From: Lysobacter sp. CFH 32150
Lineage (GTDB): Bacteria > Pseudomonadota > Gammaproteobacteria > Xanthomonadales > Xanthomonadaceae
Assembly (NCBI RefSeq): GCF_022758295.1
Contig: NZ_JALDWJ010000002.1
Span: forward strand, 1-64,000
Direction: 5' to 3'
Length of the DNA: 64,000 bases
Shown here piece after piece: positions 30,829 to 39,276 of this stretch. Under the pieces are notes generated by a model. That model ran no database searches, was not told the origin of the DNA, and saw only the letters and a program-made list of their open reading frames with translations. Within the stretch, counting starts at the first letter, position 1. Every line of letters starts with the position of its first letter. Made by a program: the position numbers and the translations under genes.

Positions 30829-30978
30829 GTTGGGTCCATTCCGGAAACGTGATCGGGCCTAGCGTAAGCGCGGCCGGACTGACCTTGCCAGCCCCTAGGG
30901 CCTGTGCTCCAATCATTCAAAACACCCATACGGCGCCGCATTTGCCGACGTCCAGCGGTTATTTCGGGGGAGATCGCA

Positions 30979-32661
30979 ATGAGTTTCGAACGTCCTTGGC
31001 TGTCCAGCTATCCGTCCGACGTTCCCGAACAGATCGACATCGATGCATTCCCGTCGATCGTCGCGGTGTTGCAGAACGCGATCGACAAATTCCGCGATCG
31101 TCCGGCTTACGCCAACCTTGGCAAGGTGCTGACTTATGGCGACATCGACCGGCTCAGCCAACAATTCGCGGCCTACCTGCTCGGCGAGTTGAAGCTGAAG
31201 AAAGGCGATCGCGTCGCGATCATGCTGCCGAACTGCCTGCAGTATCCGATCGCGATCTTCGGCATCCTGCGCGCCGGGCTGACGGTGGTGAACGTCAATC
31301 CGATGTATACACCACGCGAGCTGAAGCACCAGTTGGTCGACTCGGGCGCCAGCGCGATCCTGGTGCTCGACAATTTCGGCCAGACCGTCCAGGAAGTCGT
31401 CGCGGACTCGCCGGTGCAACAGGTGATCACCACTGGCCTGGGCGACATGCTGGGCTTCCCCAAGGGCGCGATCGTCAACTTCATGCTCAAGCACGTGAAG
31501 AAGATGGTGCCCGATTACGACATTCCCGGTGCCATTCGCTTCAAGGACACCCTCACCCTCGGCCAGATGCGGGCGCTGCCCGAAGTCGCGATCGCTCCCG
31601 ACGACATCGCGTTCCTGCAATACACCGGCGGCACCACCGGCGTGGCCAAGGGGGCGATGCTCACGCACCGCAACCTCGTCACCAACATGCTGCAGGCCTC
31701 GGCTTGGATCGCCGGCAGCATGAAACCCGGTGAGGAACTCATCGTTACTGCATTGCCGCTGTACCACATCTTCGCGTTGACCGCGAACAGCCTGGTCTTC
31801 ATGAACCTCGGCGCGCTGAACTACCTGATCACCAATCCGCGCGACATGGCCGGATTCGTCAAGGAGCTGTCGAAGATTCCGTTCACGGCCATTACCGGCG
31901 TCAATACGTTGTTCAACGGCCTGCTCAACACGCCTGGTTTCGACAAGGTCGACTTCTCGCACCTGCGCTTGACGCTGGGCGGCGGCATGGCGGTGCAACG
32001 CGCAGTGGCGGAACGCTGGAAGCAAGTCACCGGTTGCCCGCTCATCGAGGCTTACGGCCTGACCGAAACCTCACCCGCTGCGTGCATCAACCCATGGAAC
32101 CTGAAGGACTACAACGGCTCAATCGGCTTGCCGATCCCATCGACGGATGCCTGCGTCAAGGACGAGGATGGCAACATGCTGCCGGTCGGCGAAGTCGGTG
32201 AACTGTGCATCAAGGGCCCACAGGTGATGAAGGGCTACTGGCAGCGCCCGGCGGAAACCGCCAAACAGATCGACGCCGATGGGTGGTTGCACACCGGCGA
32301 CATGGCGCGGATGGACGAGAAGGGATTCTTCTACATCGTCGACCGCAAGAAGGACATGATCCTGGTGTCCGGTTTCAACGTGTACCCGAACGAGATCGAG
32401 GACGTGGTTGCGATGATGCCAGGCGTGCTTGAAGTCGCCGCGGTGGGCGTACCGGACGAGAAGTCGGGCGAAGCGATCAAGGTGGTGATCGTGAAGAAGG
32501 ATCCGACTTTGACCGCCGAGCAGGTCAAGGAACACGCTCGCCAGAACATGACTGGCTACAAGCAGCCCAAGTACGTCGAGTTCCGCACCGAACTGCCCAA
32601 GACCAACGTCGGCAAGATCCTGCGCCGCGAGTTGCGCGACTCAGCTGCCAAGGCGTCCTGA
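30979..32661 (+). CDS. rpfB: Long-chain fatty acid--CoA ligase RpfB/FadD
   Basis: A 560-residue ATP-dependent acyl-CoA ligase. The AMP-binding motifs are intact: YTGGTTGVAKGAMLTH (near residue 213), EAYGLTETSPAA and HTGDMARMDEKGFFYIVDRK, then VSGFNVYPNEIED. In Xanthomonas RpfB activates fatty acids, including DSF signals, and so turns signals over. GGGGGAG lies 6 nt before the ATG at 30979; the longer frame from 30904 is unsupported. It is separated here from rpfF by a second signalling module, whereas in Xanthomonas the two are adjacent. Confidence 0.93.
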   Translation: MSFERPWLSSYPSDVPEQIDIDAFPSIVAVLQNAIDKFRDRPAYANLGKVLTYGDIDRLSQQFAAYLLGELKLKKGDRVAIMLPNCLQYPIAIFGILRAGLTVVNVNPMYTPRELKHQLVDSGASAILVLDNFGQTVQEVVADSPVQQVITTGLGDMLGFPKGAIVNFMLKHVKKMVPDYDIPGAIRFKDTLTLGQMRALPEVAIAPDDIAFLQYTGGTTGVAKGAMLTHRNLVTNMLQASAWIAGSMKPGEELIVTALPLYHIFALTANSLVFMNLGALNYLITNPRDMAGFVKELSKIPFTAITGVNTLFNGLLNTPGFDKVDFSHLRLTLGGGMAVQRAVAERWKQVTGCPLIEAYGLTETSPAACINPWNLKDYNGSIGLPIPSTDACVKDEDGNMLPVGEVGELCIKGPQVMKGYWQRPAETAKQIDADGWLHTGDMARMDEKGFFYIVDRKKDMILVSGFNVYPNEIEDVVAMMPGVLEVAAVGVPDEKSGEAIKVVIVKKDPTLTAEQVKEHARQNMTGYKQPKYVEFRTELPKTNVGKILRRELRDSAAKAS

Positions 32662-32696
32662 AAAACACCCAATAGGCTCGTGAGGCTGTTGCAGCT

Positions 32697-32714
32697 GCTG
32701 ATCACGCGATCAGC
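32697..32714. terminator. Small hairpin between rpfB and the ACP gene
   Basis: GCTGATC (32697-32703) and GATCAGC (32708-32714) form a 7-bp stem with a 4-nt loop in the convergent gap. No T-run is present, so termination is plausible but weakly supported. Confidence 0.45.
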
Positions 32715-32732
32715 GGCTACTCGGGTATCAGA

Positions 32733-32984
32733 TCAGGTCGCCGACTTGTTCAAGTTCCTGAGGATCAGCTCGCTGACTTCGTCCAAGGATGGATTCGACG
32801 GCATGTCCATCATGTCAAAAGTGAAGTCCAGTTCGGTTTCGATGTCGAGCATCAGGTCGACCATCAGGATGGAGTCGATTCCGATATCCGCCCGCCGCGT
32901 ATCACCGCGCAGCTGGCTCATATCGATTGAAAAGCGCTCATGAAGCATCTCTTTCAGCTTCGCCAAAACCTGCTCTTTGTCCAT
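32733..32984 (-). CDS. Stand-alone acyl carrier protein (second DSF-like module)
   Basis: An acidic 83-residue ACP. The phosphopantetheine site is Ser38 in DIGIDSILMVDLMLDIETEL, with the normal helix II around it. It differs clearly from housekeeping AcpP, which has DLGADSLDTVE, and resembles ACPs of specialised pathways. The ATG at 32984 has GGGAG 7 nt upstream; an upstream in-phase extension to 33053 is not credible. The gene lies just beyond rpfB and is divergent from the second rpfC-like kinase. I infer it carries the acyl chain on which the neighbouring ketosynthase and crotonase act. Confidence 0.88.
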   Translation of the reverse strand: MDKEQVLAKLKEMLHERFSIDMSQLRGDTRRADIGIDSILMVDLMLDIETELDFTFDMMDMPSNPSLDEVSELILRNLNKSAT

Positions 32985-33184
32985 AGACCGTCTCCCTGGA
33001 AATCGATTCCTGCACGGATATGCAGCATACGTAATTCTGCCCGCCCCGATCACGGCGCCAATCCTGGTAGCTGGCGTAAGTAGCGGTTTGGCTGCGGTCG
33101 GACTACGATGCTCCGCAGGAAGCGATCCCGGCTGGCGTAAGGGGGCTGCCGGTCACACGAAAATGCGGTGGGGCGCTGATCAAG

Positions 33185-35296
33185 ATGAAAACAGCAAGCC
33201 ACTTAGCATCTGACCACGACATCGAATTCAGTGTGAAGGCCCAGGCCCTGCTTCGACTGAAGCTGGGTTTTCCGATCCTGGCGCTGATGGTGCTTGCGAT
33301 CTGGTTCTGGGGGCCGTCGTCGCCCGCGATCGGCTGGACGCAGATCGGTGCCTGGCTCGCGATCCATGCCGCCTACAATTTCGTGGCGCTGCACTTTGCC
33401 ACCCGCCTGCGGCCGTTCTCGGCCTGGGAGGTCGTGGTCGTTACGGCGATCCTCGACCCCATCATGCTGTCGGGCTGGCTGGCGCTGATGGGCCCGCCAG
33501 CCCTTGTCTTCGTGGGCTTCTACCTGTTCACGATACTCGGCCACGGTTTCCGTGTCGGTGTCGTGCCGATGCGGATCTGCCAGTGCGTGACGCTGGCCGG
33601 ATTCTTGATCGTGGTCTGGGTTTCGCCGGTATGGCGGGGACAGCCGTTGATCTCGCTATCCCACATCGTGCTACTGATCGTGGTCCCGTTGTATGCCTCG
33701 ATGCTGCTCCGAAAATTGCATGCCGCTCGCGAACATGCCGAACGTGAGAGCCAGGCCAAGTCCCAGCTGCTGGCGAACGTCAGTCATGAGTTGCGCACAC
33801 CGCTGACCGGCATAGTCTCTTCAGCGCAACTGATCGAAGCCGAAACGCGCGATCCGCTCATCTCCGAGCGTGCCGCCGCTATTCTGAAGCTGTCATCGGC
33901 ACTGAATACGGAAATCAATCAACTGCTGGACTTGGCCAAGCATCAAGCCAAGCAGATCAGGCCGGAATCGGCCGCGTTCGATCTGGCGAGCGTATTGCAG
34001 CACCTGCAGCTCACGCTGAGGCCGATCGCTGCCGTCCGAAACATCGAGTTCGCGGTCCAGGTGGACGAGCGGGTGCAACAAGCCGTGATAGGCAACGCGC
34101 ATGAACTGAGCAGTGTGCTGATGAACCTGGCCGGTAATGCCATCAAGTTCACCGAAAAGGGACGGGCGGACGTTTCTGTGGAGGTGATCGAAGACCTGGC
34201 CGATGAGTATTTGCTGCGATTCAGTGTGCAGGACACCGGCATCGGCATACCGCCGGAACTCCAGGAAAAGATCTTCGAGCCGTTCTATCAAGTATCCACC
34301 GGCGCCGCCCGACGATATGGAGGAACCGGGCTGGGCACCACCATTGCGAAGGAGCTTGTCACCCTGATGGGAGGCACGTTACACGTGAAGAGCGTGCCGC
34401 ACCGAGGCAGCCTGTTCTGGTTCGAGTTGCGCATGGTCAAGGCCACCTCAGTGTCCGCTGAGGTCCCCGAGGAAGCGCCGGCCCATGCCGTCGACGCCAA
34501 GCACATCCTGGTCGCCGACGACCATGCAACGAACCTGATGCTGGTGAAGGAAATGCTCAAGAAGGACCGGCACATTGTCGCGACCGCCCAATCCGGTGCG
34601 GAGGCACTTGAATGCCTCAATACGATGTCGTTCGACGCGGTCTTTCTCGATTTCCATATGGCGGACATGGATGGCGCCGAAGTATTCGAGTTGTATCGCT
34701 TCGGGAAGGTGCACACGGCACCCACTTTCTTCATCACCGCCGATACCACTGCGGCCACCACGCGACGGCTGCTCGATCTGGGTGCGGCAGGACTCTTGCA
34801 CAAGCCGATCACGTTCGAAAAACTGCGCGCGGCCTTGGCCGGCCAGTTCCAGAACGAACCAGGTCCCGATTCGCAGTTGCAGGTGTCCCAGCACCCATCG
34901 GCGCTGTTGAAGGCCGTGCCGGTCGCGTATATCGATTTGCAGGTACTCGATGTCCTGCGCGAAGTCAGCGAAGCACCAGAGTTCCTGACCAAGATGCTCT
35001 CGGCTGGCATCGCGGACATGGAGCGGCTGAGCGCAGAACTGATGCCCTCGCTGGAAAACGTCGACATCGAGGCGGTGCGCTTTCACGCCCACGCCCTGAA
35101 GGGGGTCAGCCTCAATCTGGGAGCGGTACGCCTCGCCACGCTCGCCAATCGGCTGATGACGGTTTCTGCAGGAGAGCTACGGCACACCAAGCAACAGTGG
35201 CGGGCGGATATCGAAGAGGCGATCAGGTGCAGCATCGCCGGCCTGCGCGATGTCCTGACGCCACGACGGCCTGATCGCCGCAGCCGATCCACGTGA
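33185..35296 (+). CDS. RpfC-type hybrid sensor kinase, second copy
   Basis: A 703-residue hybrid kinase with RpfC architecture. Five or so membrane helices lie at about residues 23-175. The HisKA phosphoacceptor is His201 in NVSHELRTP. The HATPase has NLAGNAIKFTE, DTGIGIP and GGTGLGTT. The receiver has Asp489 in FLDFHMADMDG, and the C-terminal HPt has His636 in HALKG. All phosphotransfer residues are present. Its membrane region differs from the other RpfC copy (39277-41406), so it may sense a different fatty acid. It is convergent with the second rpfF gene and divergent from the ACP gene. The intended response regulator partner is unclear because the adjacent rpfG copy is broken. Confidence 0.88.
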   Translation: MKTASHLASDHDIEFSVKAQALLRLKLGFPILALMVLAIWFWGPSSPAIGWTQIGAWLAIHAAYNFVALHFATRLRPFSAWEVVVVTAILDPIMLSGWLALMGPPALVFVGFYLFTILGHGFRVGVVPMRICQCVTLAGFLIVVWVSPVWRGQPLISLSHIVLLIVVPLYASMLLRKLHAAREHAERESQAKSQLLANVSHELRTPLTGIVSSAQLIEAETRDPLISERAAAILKLSSALNTEINQLLDLAKHQAKQIRPESAAFDLASVLQHLQLTLRPIAAVRNIEFAVQVDERVQQAVIGNAHELSSVLMNLAGNAIKFTEKGRADVSVEVIEDLADEYLLRFSVQDTGIGIPPELQEKIFEPFYQVSTGAARRYGGTGLGTTIAKELVTLMGGTLHVKSVPHRGSLFWFELRMVKATSVSAEVPEEAPAHAVDAKHILVADDHATNLMLVKEMLKKDRHIVATAQSGAEALECLNTMSFDAVFLDFHMADMDGAEVFELYRFGKVHTAPTFFITADTTAATTRRLLDLGAAGLLHKPITFEKLRAALAGQFQNEPGPDSQLQVSQHPSALLKAVPVAYIDLQVLDVLREVSEAPEFLTKMLSAGIADMERLSAELMPSLENVDIEAVRFHAHALKGVSLNLGAVRLATLANRLMTVSAGELRHTKQQWRADIEEAIRCSIAGLRDVLTPRRPDRRSRST

Positions 35297-35356
35297 TGGG
35301 GAGCAGCCCTCGGCCACCCCCGACCCACTCGTGAATTTTCGAACCGTGCCCGCCGT

Positions 35357-36259
35357 TCACGCCGCCAAACGTCGAGGTTCCGCCTGTTGTCCCTGCTGCA
35401 ACATGATCAGCATATCCAGCGCGCGCAGTTCTTCAGCGCTCAGCTGCAAGGCCGTCTCGACCCATTCGTCTACTACCTGGGCGCATTCCTGGTAGTCGAG
35501 CGGTGCGAGACGGTGCCGGCTACGCTGTAGCATCATGCGGGCCTTCCGGCGGGAGGCATGCGTCGCGATGAACTGTTCTACGGCCTGCTGGCCACGGCCG
35601 GTCGGGCAGATTTCGTCGATCACGCCCATCTCGAGCAGTTCCGGTGCCGAATAGATTCGCTTGTTGGTCATCATGCGCTCGGCTTGATGGACGCCCACGC
35701 GTCGGGCCAGCAAACCCATACCACCCGTGCATGGAAACAGCCCGAACATGATTTCGGGGAACCCGAAGGTGCTTTGTTCCTCGGCGATCAGGAAATCGGT
35801 ACTCAACGCGATTTCAAAACCTCCGCCCAGCGCCCGGCCTTGCACCAGGGTGATCGACGTCACCGTGTCCTTGAGCAAGGTCGACCAGTCATGTAGTAGC
35901 TCCAGGCAGCGCCTCGAATACCCGTACAGCGCCGCCTTGTTTCGCTCGTTGATGCAAGTGCGGAAGTGGCTCAGGTCACCGCCCAGGCTGAAGTATTCGG
36001 GATGATTGGATTGCATGACGGCGTAATGGAAGGGCAGCTGCTGCCCGTCGTGCGACCAGTGACCGCCACTCGCCTTCAAGGTCTGCATCATGGCGTGAAA
36101 TTCAGCCAGCAACGCCGGTGTGAAATTCTGGGGGCCTCCGTTAGGGTCCTGGTTCAGTGTTATCCACAAGGTATTCACCTTGGATCGCGTCATGTCTGTG
36201 GAAATGCGACTCGCCGATAGGGATTCCGTTATCGATGTAGAAAGTTCGACCGCGTTCAT
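35357..36259 (-). CDS. RpfF-type DSF synthase homolog, second copy
   Basis: A 300-residue crotonase-fold protein. RpfF in Xanthomonas removes water from 3-hydroxyacyl-ACP and hydrolyses the thioester to release cis-2-unsaturated DSF acids. Both catalytic glutamates are present and 20 residues apart: Glu149 in ALGGGFEIAL and Glu169 in GFPEIMFGLFP, the spacing of the known pair. The oxyanion-hole motif is YFSLGGDLSHF. The N-terminus (residues 1-30) is unlike the other RpfF copy. AGGAGA precedes the ATG. It follows the ketosynthase gene by 42 bp and is probably co-transcribed with it. Confidence 0.86.
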   Translation of the reverse strand: MNAVELSTSITESLSASRISTDMTRSKVNTLWITLNQDPNGGPQNFTPALLAEFHAMMQTLKASGGHWSHDGQQLPFHYAVMQSNHPEYFSLGGDLSHFRTCINERNKAALYGYSRRCLELLHDWSTLLKDTVTSITLVQGRALGGGFEIALSTDFLIAEEQSTFGFPEIMFGLFPCTGGMGLLARRVGVHQAERMMTNKRIYSAPELLEMGVIDEICPTGRGQQAVEQFIATHASRRKARMMLQRSRHRLAPLDYQECAQVVDEWVETALQLSAEELRALDMLIMLQQGQQAEPRRLAA

Positions 36260-36301
36260 TGCTTTGCTCTCCTGCTGTGGGGCACCTCTGAAAAATCGCC
36301 G

Positions 36302-37546
36302 CTACGATGGCGCCTTCGGTTCACACGCAACGACTAATGCCACGTTGGTGCCACCGAAGCCGCAAGAAAATGACAGCGCTCGCTTAATGGGCCGGTTTGC
36401 AATGGACTGGCAAGCCACGTGATTCAATCCGCAGCGTGGGTCGATCTCTTCGAGGTGGGCCGTCGCTGGGAGCAACGATTCGTTCATGGCGATCACCGTG
36501 ATCAGTAACTCGAGCGCGCTGGTTGCGCCGAGCAGATGTCCATGCACAGACTTCGTGGAACTCACCGGCACCGATTCGGCGGAGTCGCCGAATACGGAGC
36601 GGATGGCGTTCGCCTCGATGACATCGCCGCCATGGGTGGCTGTGGCGTGCGCGTTCAGATAATCGAGTTCGCCAGGTTCAATGCCTGCATCCGCCAGCGC
36701 AGCACGCAACGCTGCCGCCTGCCCCGTCGCCTCCGGCATGCCGATGTGGTGAGCATCACTCGATATGCCGTAGCCCGTCACGTACCCATAGCACCGAGCG
36801 TTGCGCGCTCTGGCGTGCGATTCCGATTCAAGCACGAGGAAAGCAGAGCCTTCGCCAAGCACCAGCCCGGCGCGGTCAGTCGCAAACGGCTTACAGCTGC
36901 GTGCAACATCGGACGGGTCGGGAGGCGCAAGTGCGCGGGTGCCATCGAAAACGCTGAAGGGAATGGCCATCAAGGGCGCTTCCGCACCGCCGGCGATCGC
37001 AACGTCCAAGTAGCCGTCGGCGATCGCGCGGGCTGCTTCGCCGATGGCGACCCCCGACGATCCGCACGCGCTGGCGTGGGTGACGACGGGGCCCCGAATC
37101 TGGTGCCGGATCGCGATCTGCGCCCCGCCGCCGTTGCCCATGATCGCCATCGCCGTAAACGGCCGCGCGGCTTGCTTCCCCTCGACGAGCAATTGCTGAT
37201 ACCAAGCTTGCGCGGTAGCACCGCCACCGTTGACATTGCCGTAATAGAGCCCGGCGCGCATTCCATAGTCGGAAAAATCGTTGAAGCCGGCATCCAGGAT
37301 GGCCTGACGGGCCGCCAGAATCGCCAAGTGCTGGCAACGGTCAAGGAACGGCTGTTCCAGTTTCGCAAACTCATCTTCGAAGGAGCGTCTGATGACTCCT
37401 GCGGGAAAAGCTTTCTTCAAGGGCGCCGCTTCGATCAGGGAGATACCGGAGCGGGTGCTGGAAAGCGAGGCCGTGACCTGGGTCACATCCAGCCCGATGG
37501 GTGACAACACCCCCAATCCGGTAATGGCTACTGCCCTTCTGCTCAT
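36302..37546 (-). CDS. FabF-like beta-ketoacyl-ACP synthase linked to the second rpfF
   Basis: A 414-residue KAS II-like condensing enzyme. The catalytic set is complete: Cys161 in HASACGSSGVAIGEA, His300 in NAHATATHGGD, Lys332 in SSTKSVHG and His337 in GHLLGA. An active Cys means it can elongate, unlike the decarboxylating Ser-type KS of beta-branching cassettes. The start ATG at 37546 follows a run of six G; an upstream TTG at 37564 is less likely. The C-terminal FSCGFGGTNVALVV is typical. Such a gene is not part of the known Xanthomonas rpf cluster. With the downstream rpfF-like gene it probably makes a variant acyl signal. Confidence 0.88.
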   Translation of the reverse strand: MSRRAVAITGLGVLSPIGLDVTQVTASLSSTRSGISLIEAAPLKKAFPAGVIRRSFEDEFAKLEQPFLDRCQHLAILAARQAILDAGFNDFSDYGMRAGLYYGNVNGGGATAQAWYQQLLVEGKQAARPFTAMAIMGNGGGAQIAIRHQIRGPVVTHASACGSSGVAIGEAARAIADGYLDVAIAGGAEAPLMAIPFSVFDGTRALAPPDPSDVARSCKPFATDRAGLVLGEGSAFLVLESESHARARNARCYGYVTGYGISSDAHHIGMPEATGQAAALRAALADAGIEPGELDYLNAHATATHGGDVIEANAIRSVFGDSAESVPVSSTKSVHGHLLGATSALELLITVIAMNESLLPATAHLEEIDPRCGLNHVACQSIANRPIKRALSFSCGFGGTNVALVVACEPKAPS

Positions 37547-38342
37547 ATGCCCCCCTATCTCCAAAGGAGAGTGTATGCCGCCTTCCCCGAACGATACGCC
37601 GCGACGCCGGGCAGCTGAACGGGGCCAGCCATCGGCTCGGATAATCGTGCCGAGTCGTGAGCCCGCGCACGCTTGCCTTTCAATTTCAAACGCTCGTTCG
37701 TTTGCAAAAGGCTCTATGCGCTGCCACAGCTCATGGCTGATCTGCGACGGATGATCGCCGTCTCTTCTTCTGTCAGCGGCGCGGGCTTCAGCAACGGCAC
37801 GGTGTCGGATCGCAATCTGCCGATGTCATGCAACAGCGCGGCCAATTCGATCAACCAAACCCCGTCTTCGAATATGCCTGATGTTCCGCGATCAGCCCGG
37901 TGACGTGTGACATGCGCTCATGGTAGGCAGCACTGATACCGGCCGCGTGTGCCAGACGTGTCAGGGTTTCACGCTCGCGTTCCTCGCCTCGTTCATGGCA
38001 GGTTGCGGAGTGCGTGTAGTTCGCGCGGCCGTACCGGTTTGACCGGAAAGTCGATAACGCCAGCGTCTCCGGCTGCCCAAGTTCTTCGAATTCCGCACCG
38101 AGCAGCCCAAAGGGCAACGTCGGCAAGACTCTGCGCAAGAACCTACCCGACTCGCCCCCCGCCCCTGAGCCATTCCGGGCGGACCGCCCAGTCAATCCGC
38201 CTATCCGGCCGCCCTGACAATTCACTTGCGGTTTACCCTTGGAGGGTGCATAGAGGTCGGCAATCGGGCGTGCTGTGCCTTCCAAATGGCCGCCATCCTC
38301 CGAGCCCGATCGTTGGCGGCCCCAATTCAGGGGAAAACTCCC
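37547..38342. other. Intergenic region between the ketosynthase and rpfF
   Basis: About 800 bp without an intact gene. Most of it is taken up by a decayed minus-strand rpfG copy (about 37714-38170). The 38171-38342 part must hold the promoter of rpfF (+) but no clear -35/-10 pair is visible. Confidence 0.6.
37714..38170 (-). pseudogene. Decayed rpfG copy (REC tail and HD-GYP start)
   Basis: Fragments of RpfG are readable in order on the minus strand but in different frames. First is [20 protein letters not shown] followed by LRNLP, matching [20 protein letters not shown] in intact RpfG. After a deletion of the linker helix comes ERERETLTRLAHAAG, then HERMSHVTGLIAE. A last frame gives WLIELAALLHDIGRLRSDTV and KPAPLTEEETAII, matching [16 protein letters not shown] and [13 protein letters not shown]. 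At least three frame changes and a deletion of roughly 75 bp separate the pieces. The gene cannot make a working phosphodiesterase. It marks a former second rpfG beside the second rpfC/rpfF pair. Confidence 0.85.
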
Positions 38343-39254
38343 ATGCGCAACGTCGAGCCACTACATCGCGATACCACTTTATCCACCATCCGCATCCAGC
38401 ACGATCCCAACAACGATTCGCACTGGTGCTTCATGCACGCGCAGCAGGCATTCGCCGACCCGGCGTATCGAGCCTGCTTCTCGCCGAAGTTGTTGCGTGA
38501 GTTGCGGCTGTTCGCGCAACAGACCATCGATTCGATCGCGCAACAATCCACCCTCTCGGAAACGCACTTGGCACACATCGTGCTTGCATCCGACACGCAC
38601 GTCTTCAACCTGGGTGGCGACCTCGATCTGTTCGCGCAGCTGATCCGCACGCGTGACCGCGGGGGCCTGCTGCGTTATGCACGTGAATGTGTCGATAGCG
38701 TGCATTTGCTGCACAGCCGGCTGCATCCCAACGCCCACACGATCGGCCTGATCGAAGGCGACGCGCTCGGCGGCGGCCTTGAACTCGCCCTTGCCTGCCA
38801 GACCGTCGTTGCCGAAAGCGGCGTGCAGATGGGTTTCCCGGAGGTACTGTTTGGCCTGTTCCCGGGCATGGGTGCCTATTCGCTGCTGTCGCGCCGGGTC
38901 AGCCCGAAGCTAGCCGAAGAGATGATGCTCAACGGCGTGATGTATAGCAGCGACGAGCTGCATCGCATGGGCATCGTTGATGTTCTGGTGCCCAAGGGCG
39001 AAGGCGTGCGCGCAGTACATGAGCTGATCCGACAGAACCGCCGCATCGCCGCCGCGCGCTTGGCCTTGCATCGTGTTCGCGACCATGTGCATCCGCTCAG
39101 CCTGGACGAACTGACCCGCATCACCGAAATCTGGGTGGACACCGCGCTGCAACTCGGGGACAAGCAGCTGCGGATGATGGAACGGCTGGTGCGCGCACAG
39201 TTGCGGCGTCCGGAAACGACGACAGAGGAAGCCAGCATCAACGTAGCGAGCTGA
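38343..39254 (+). CDS. rpfF: DSF synthase RpfF (canonical position)
   Basis: A 303-residue crotonase that makes DSF-type cis-2-unsaturated fatty acids from 3-hydroxyacyl-ACP. Catalytic Glu147 lies in ALGGGLELAL and Glu167 in GFPEVLFGLFPGMGAYSLLS; the oxyanion motif is FNLGGDLDLF. AGGGGA precedes the ATG at 38343, and the longer frame from 38226 adds residues without homology. It is convergent with rpfC (22-bp gap), exactly as in Xanthomonas, which marks this copy as the ancestral one. RpfC is known to bind and restrain RpfF at low cell density. Confidence 0.92.
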   Translation: MRNVEPLHRDTTLSTIRIQHDPNNDSHWCFMHAQQAFADPAYRACFSPKLLRELRLFAQQTIDSIAQQSTLSETHLAHIVLASDTHVFNLGGDLDLFAQLIRTRDRGGLLRYARECVDSVHLLHSRLHPNAHTIGLIEGDALGGGLELALACQTVVAESGVQMGFPEVLFGLFPGMGAYSLLSRRVSPKLAEEMMLNGVMYSSDELHRMGIVDVLVPKGEGVRAVHELIRQNRRIAAARLALHRVRDHVHPLSLDELTRITEIWVDTALQLGDKQLRMMERLVRAQLRRPETTTEEASINVAS

Positions 39255-39276
39255 ACCGGGGCAACGGATTTTTGGG

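Noticed and set aside
35357-36259. Ordinary enoyl-CoA hydratase of beta-oxidation
   Set aside because: The RpfF-specific GGGFE / FPEIMFGLFP pair with 20-residue spacing, location next to an RpfC-type kinase and linkage to a KS favour a DSF-synthase-like role, although activity is unproven.
37851-38285. 144-codon open frame reading through the rpfG remnant
   Set aside because: Only its last third resembles RpfG; matching pieces continue in other frames, there is no ribosome binding site, and the N-terminal part has no likeness to a protein. It is part of the pseudogene.
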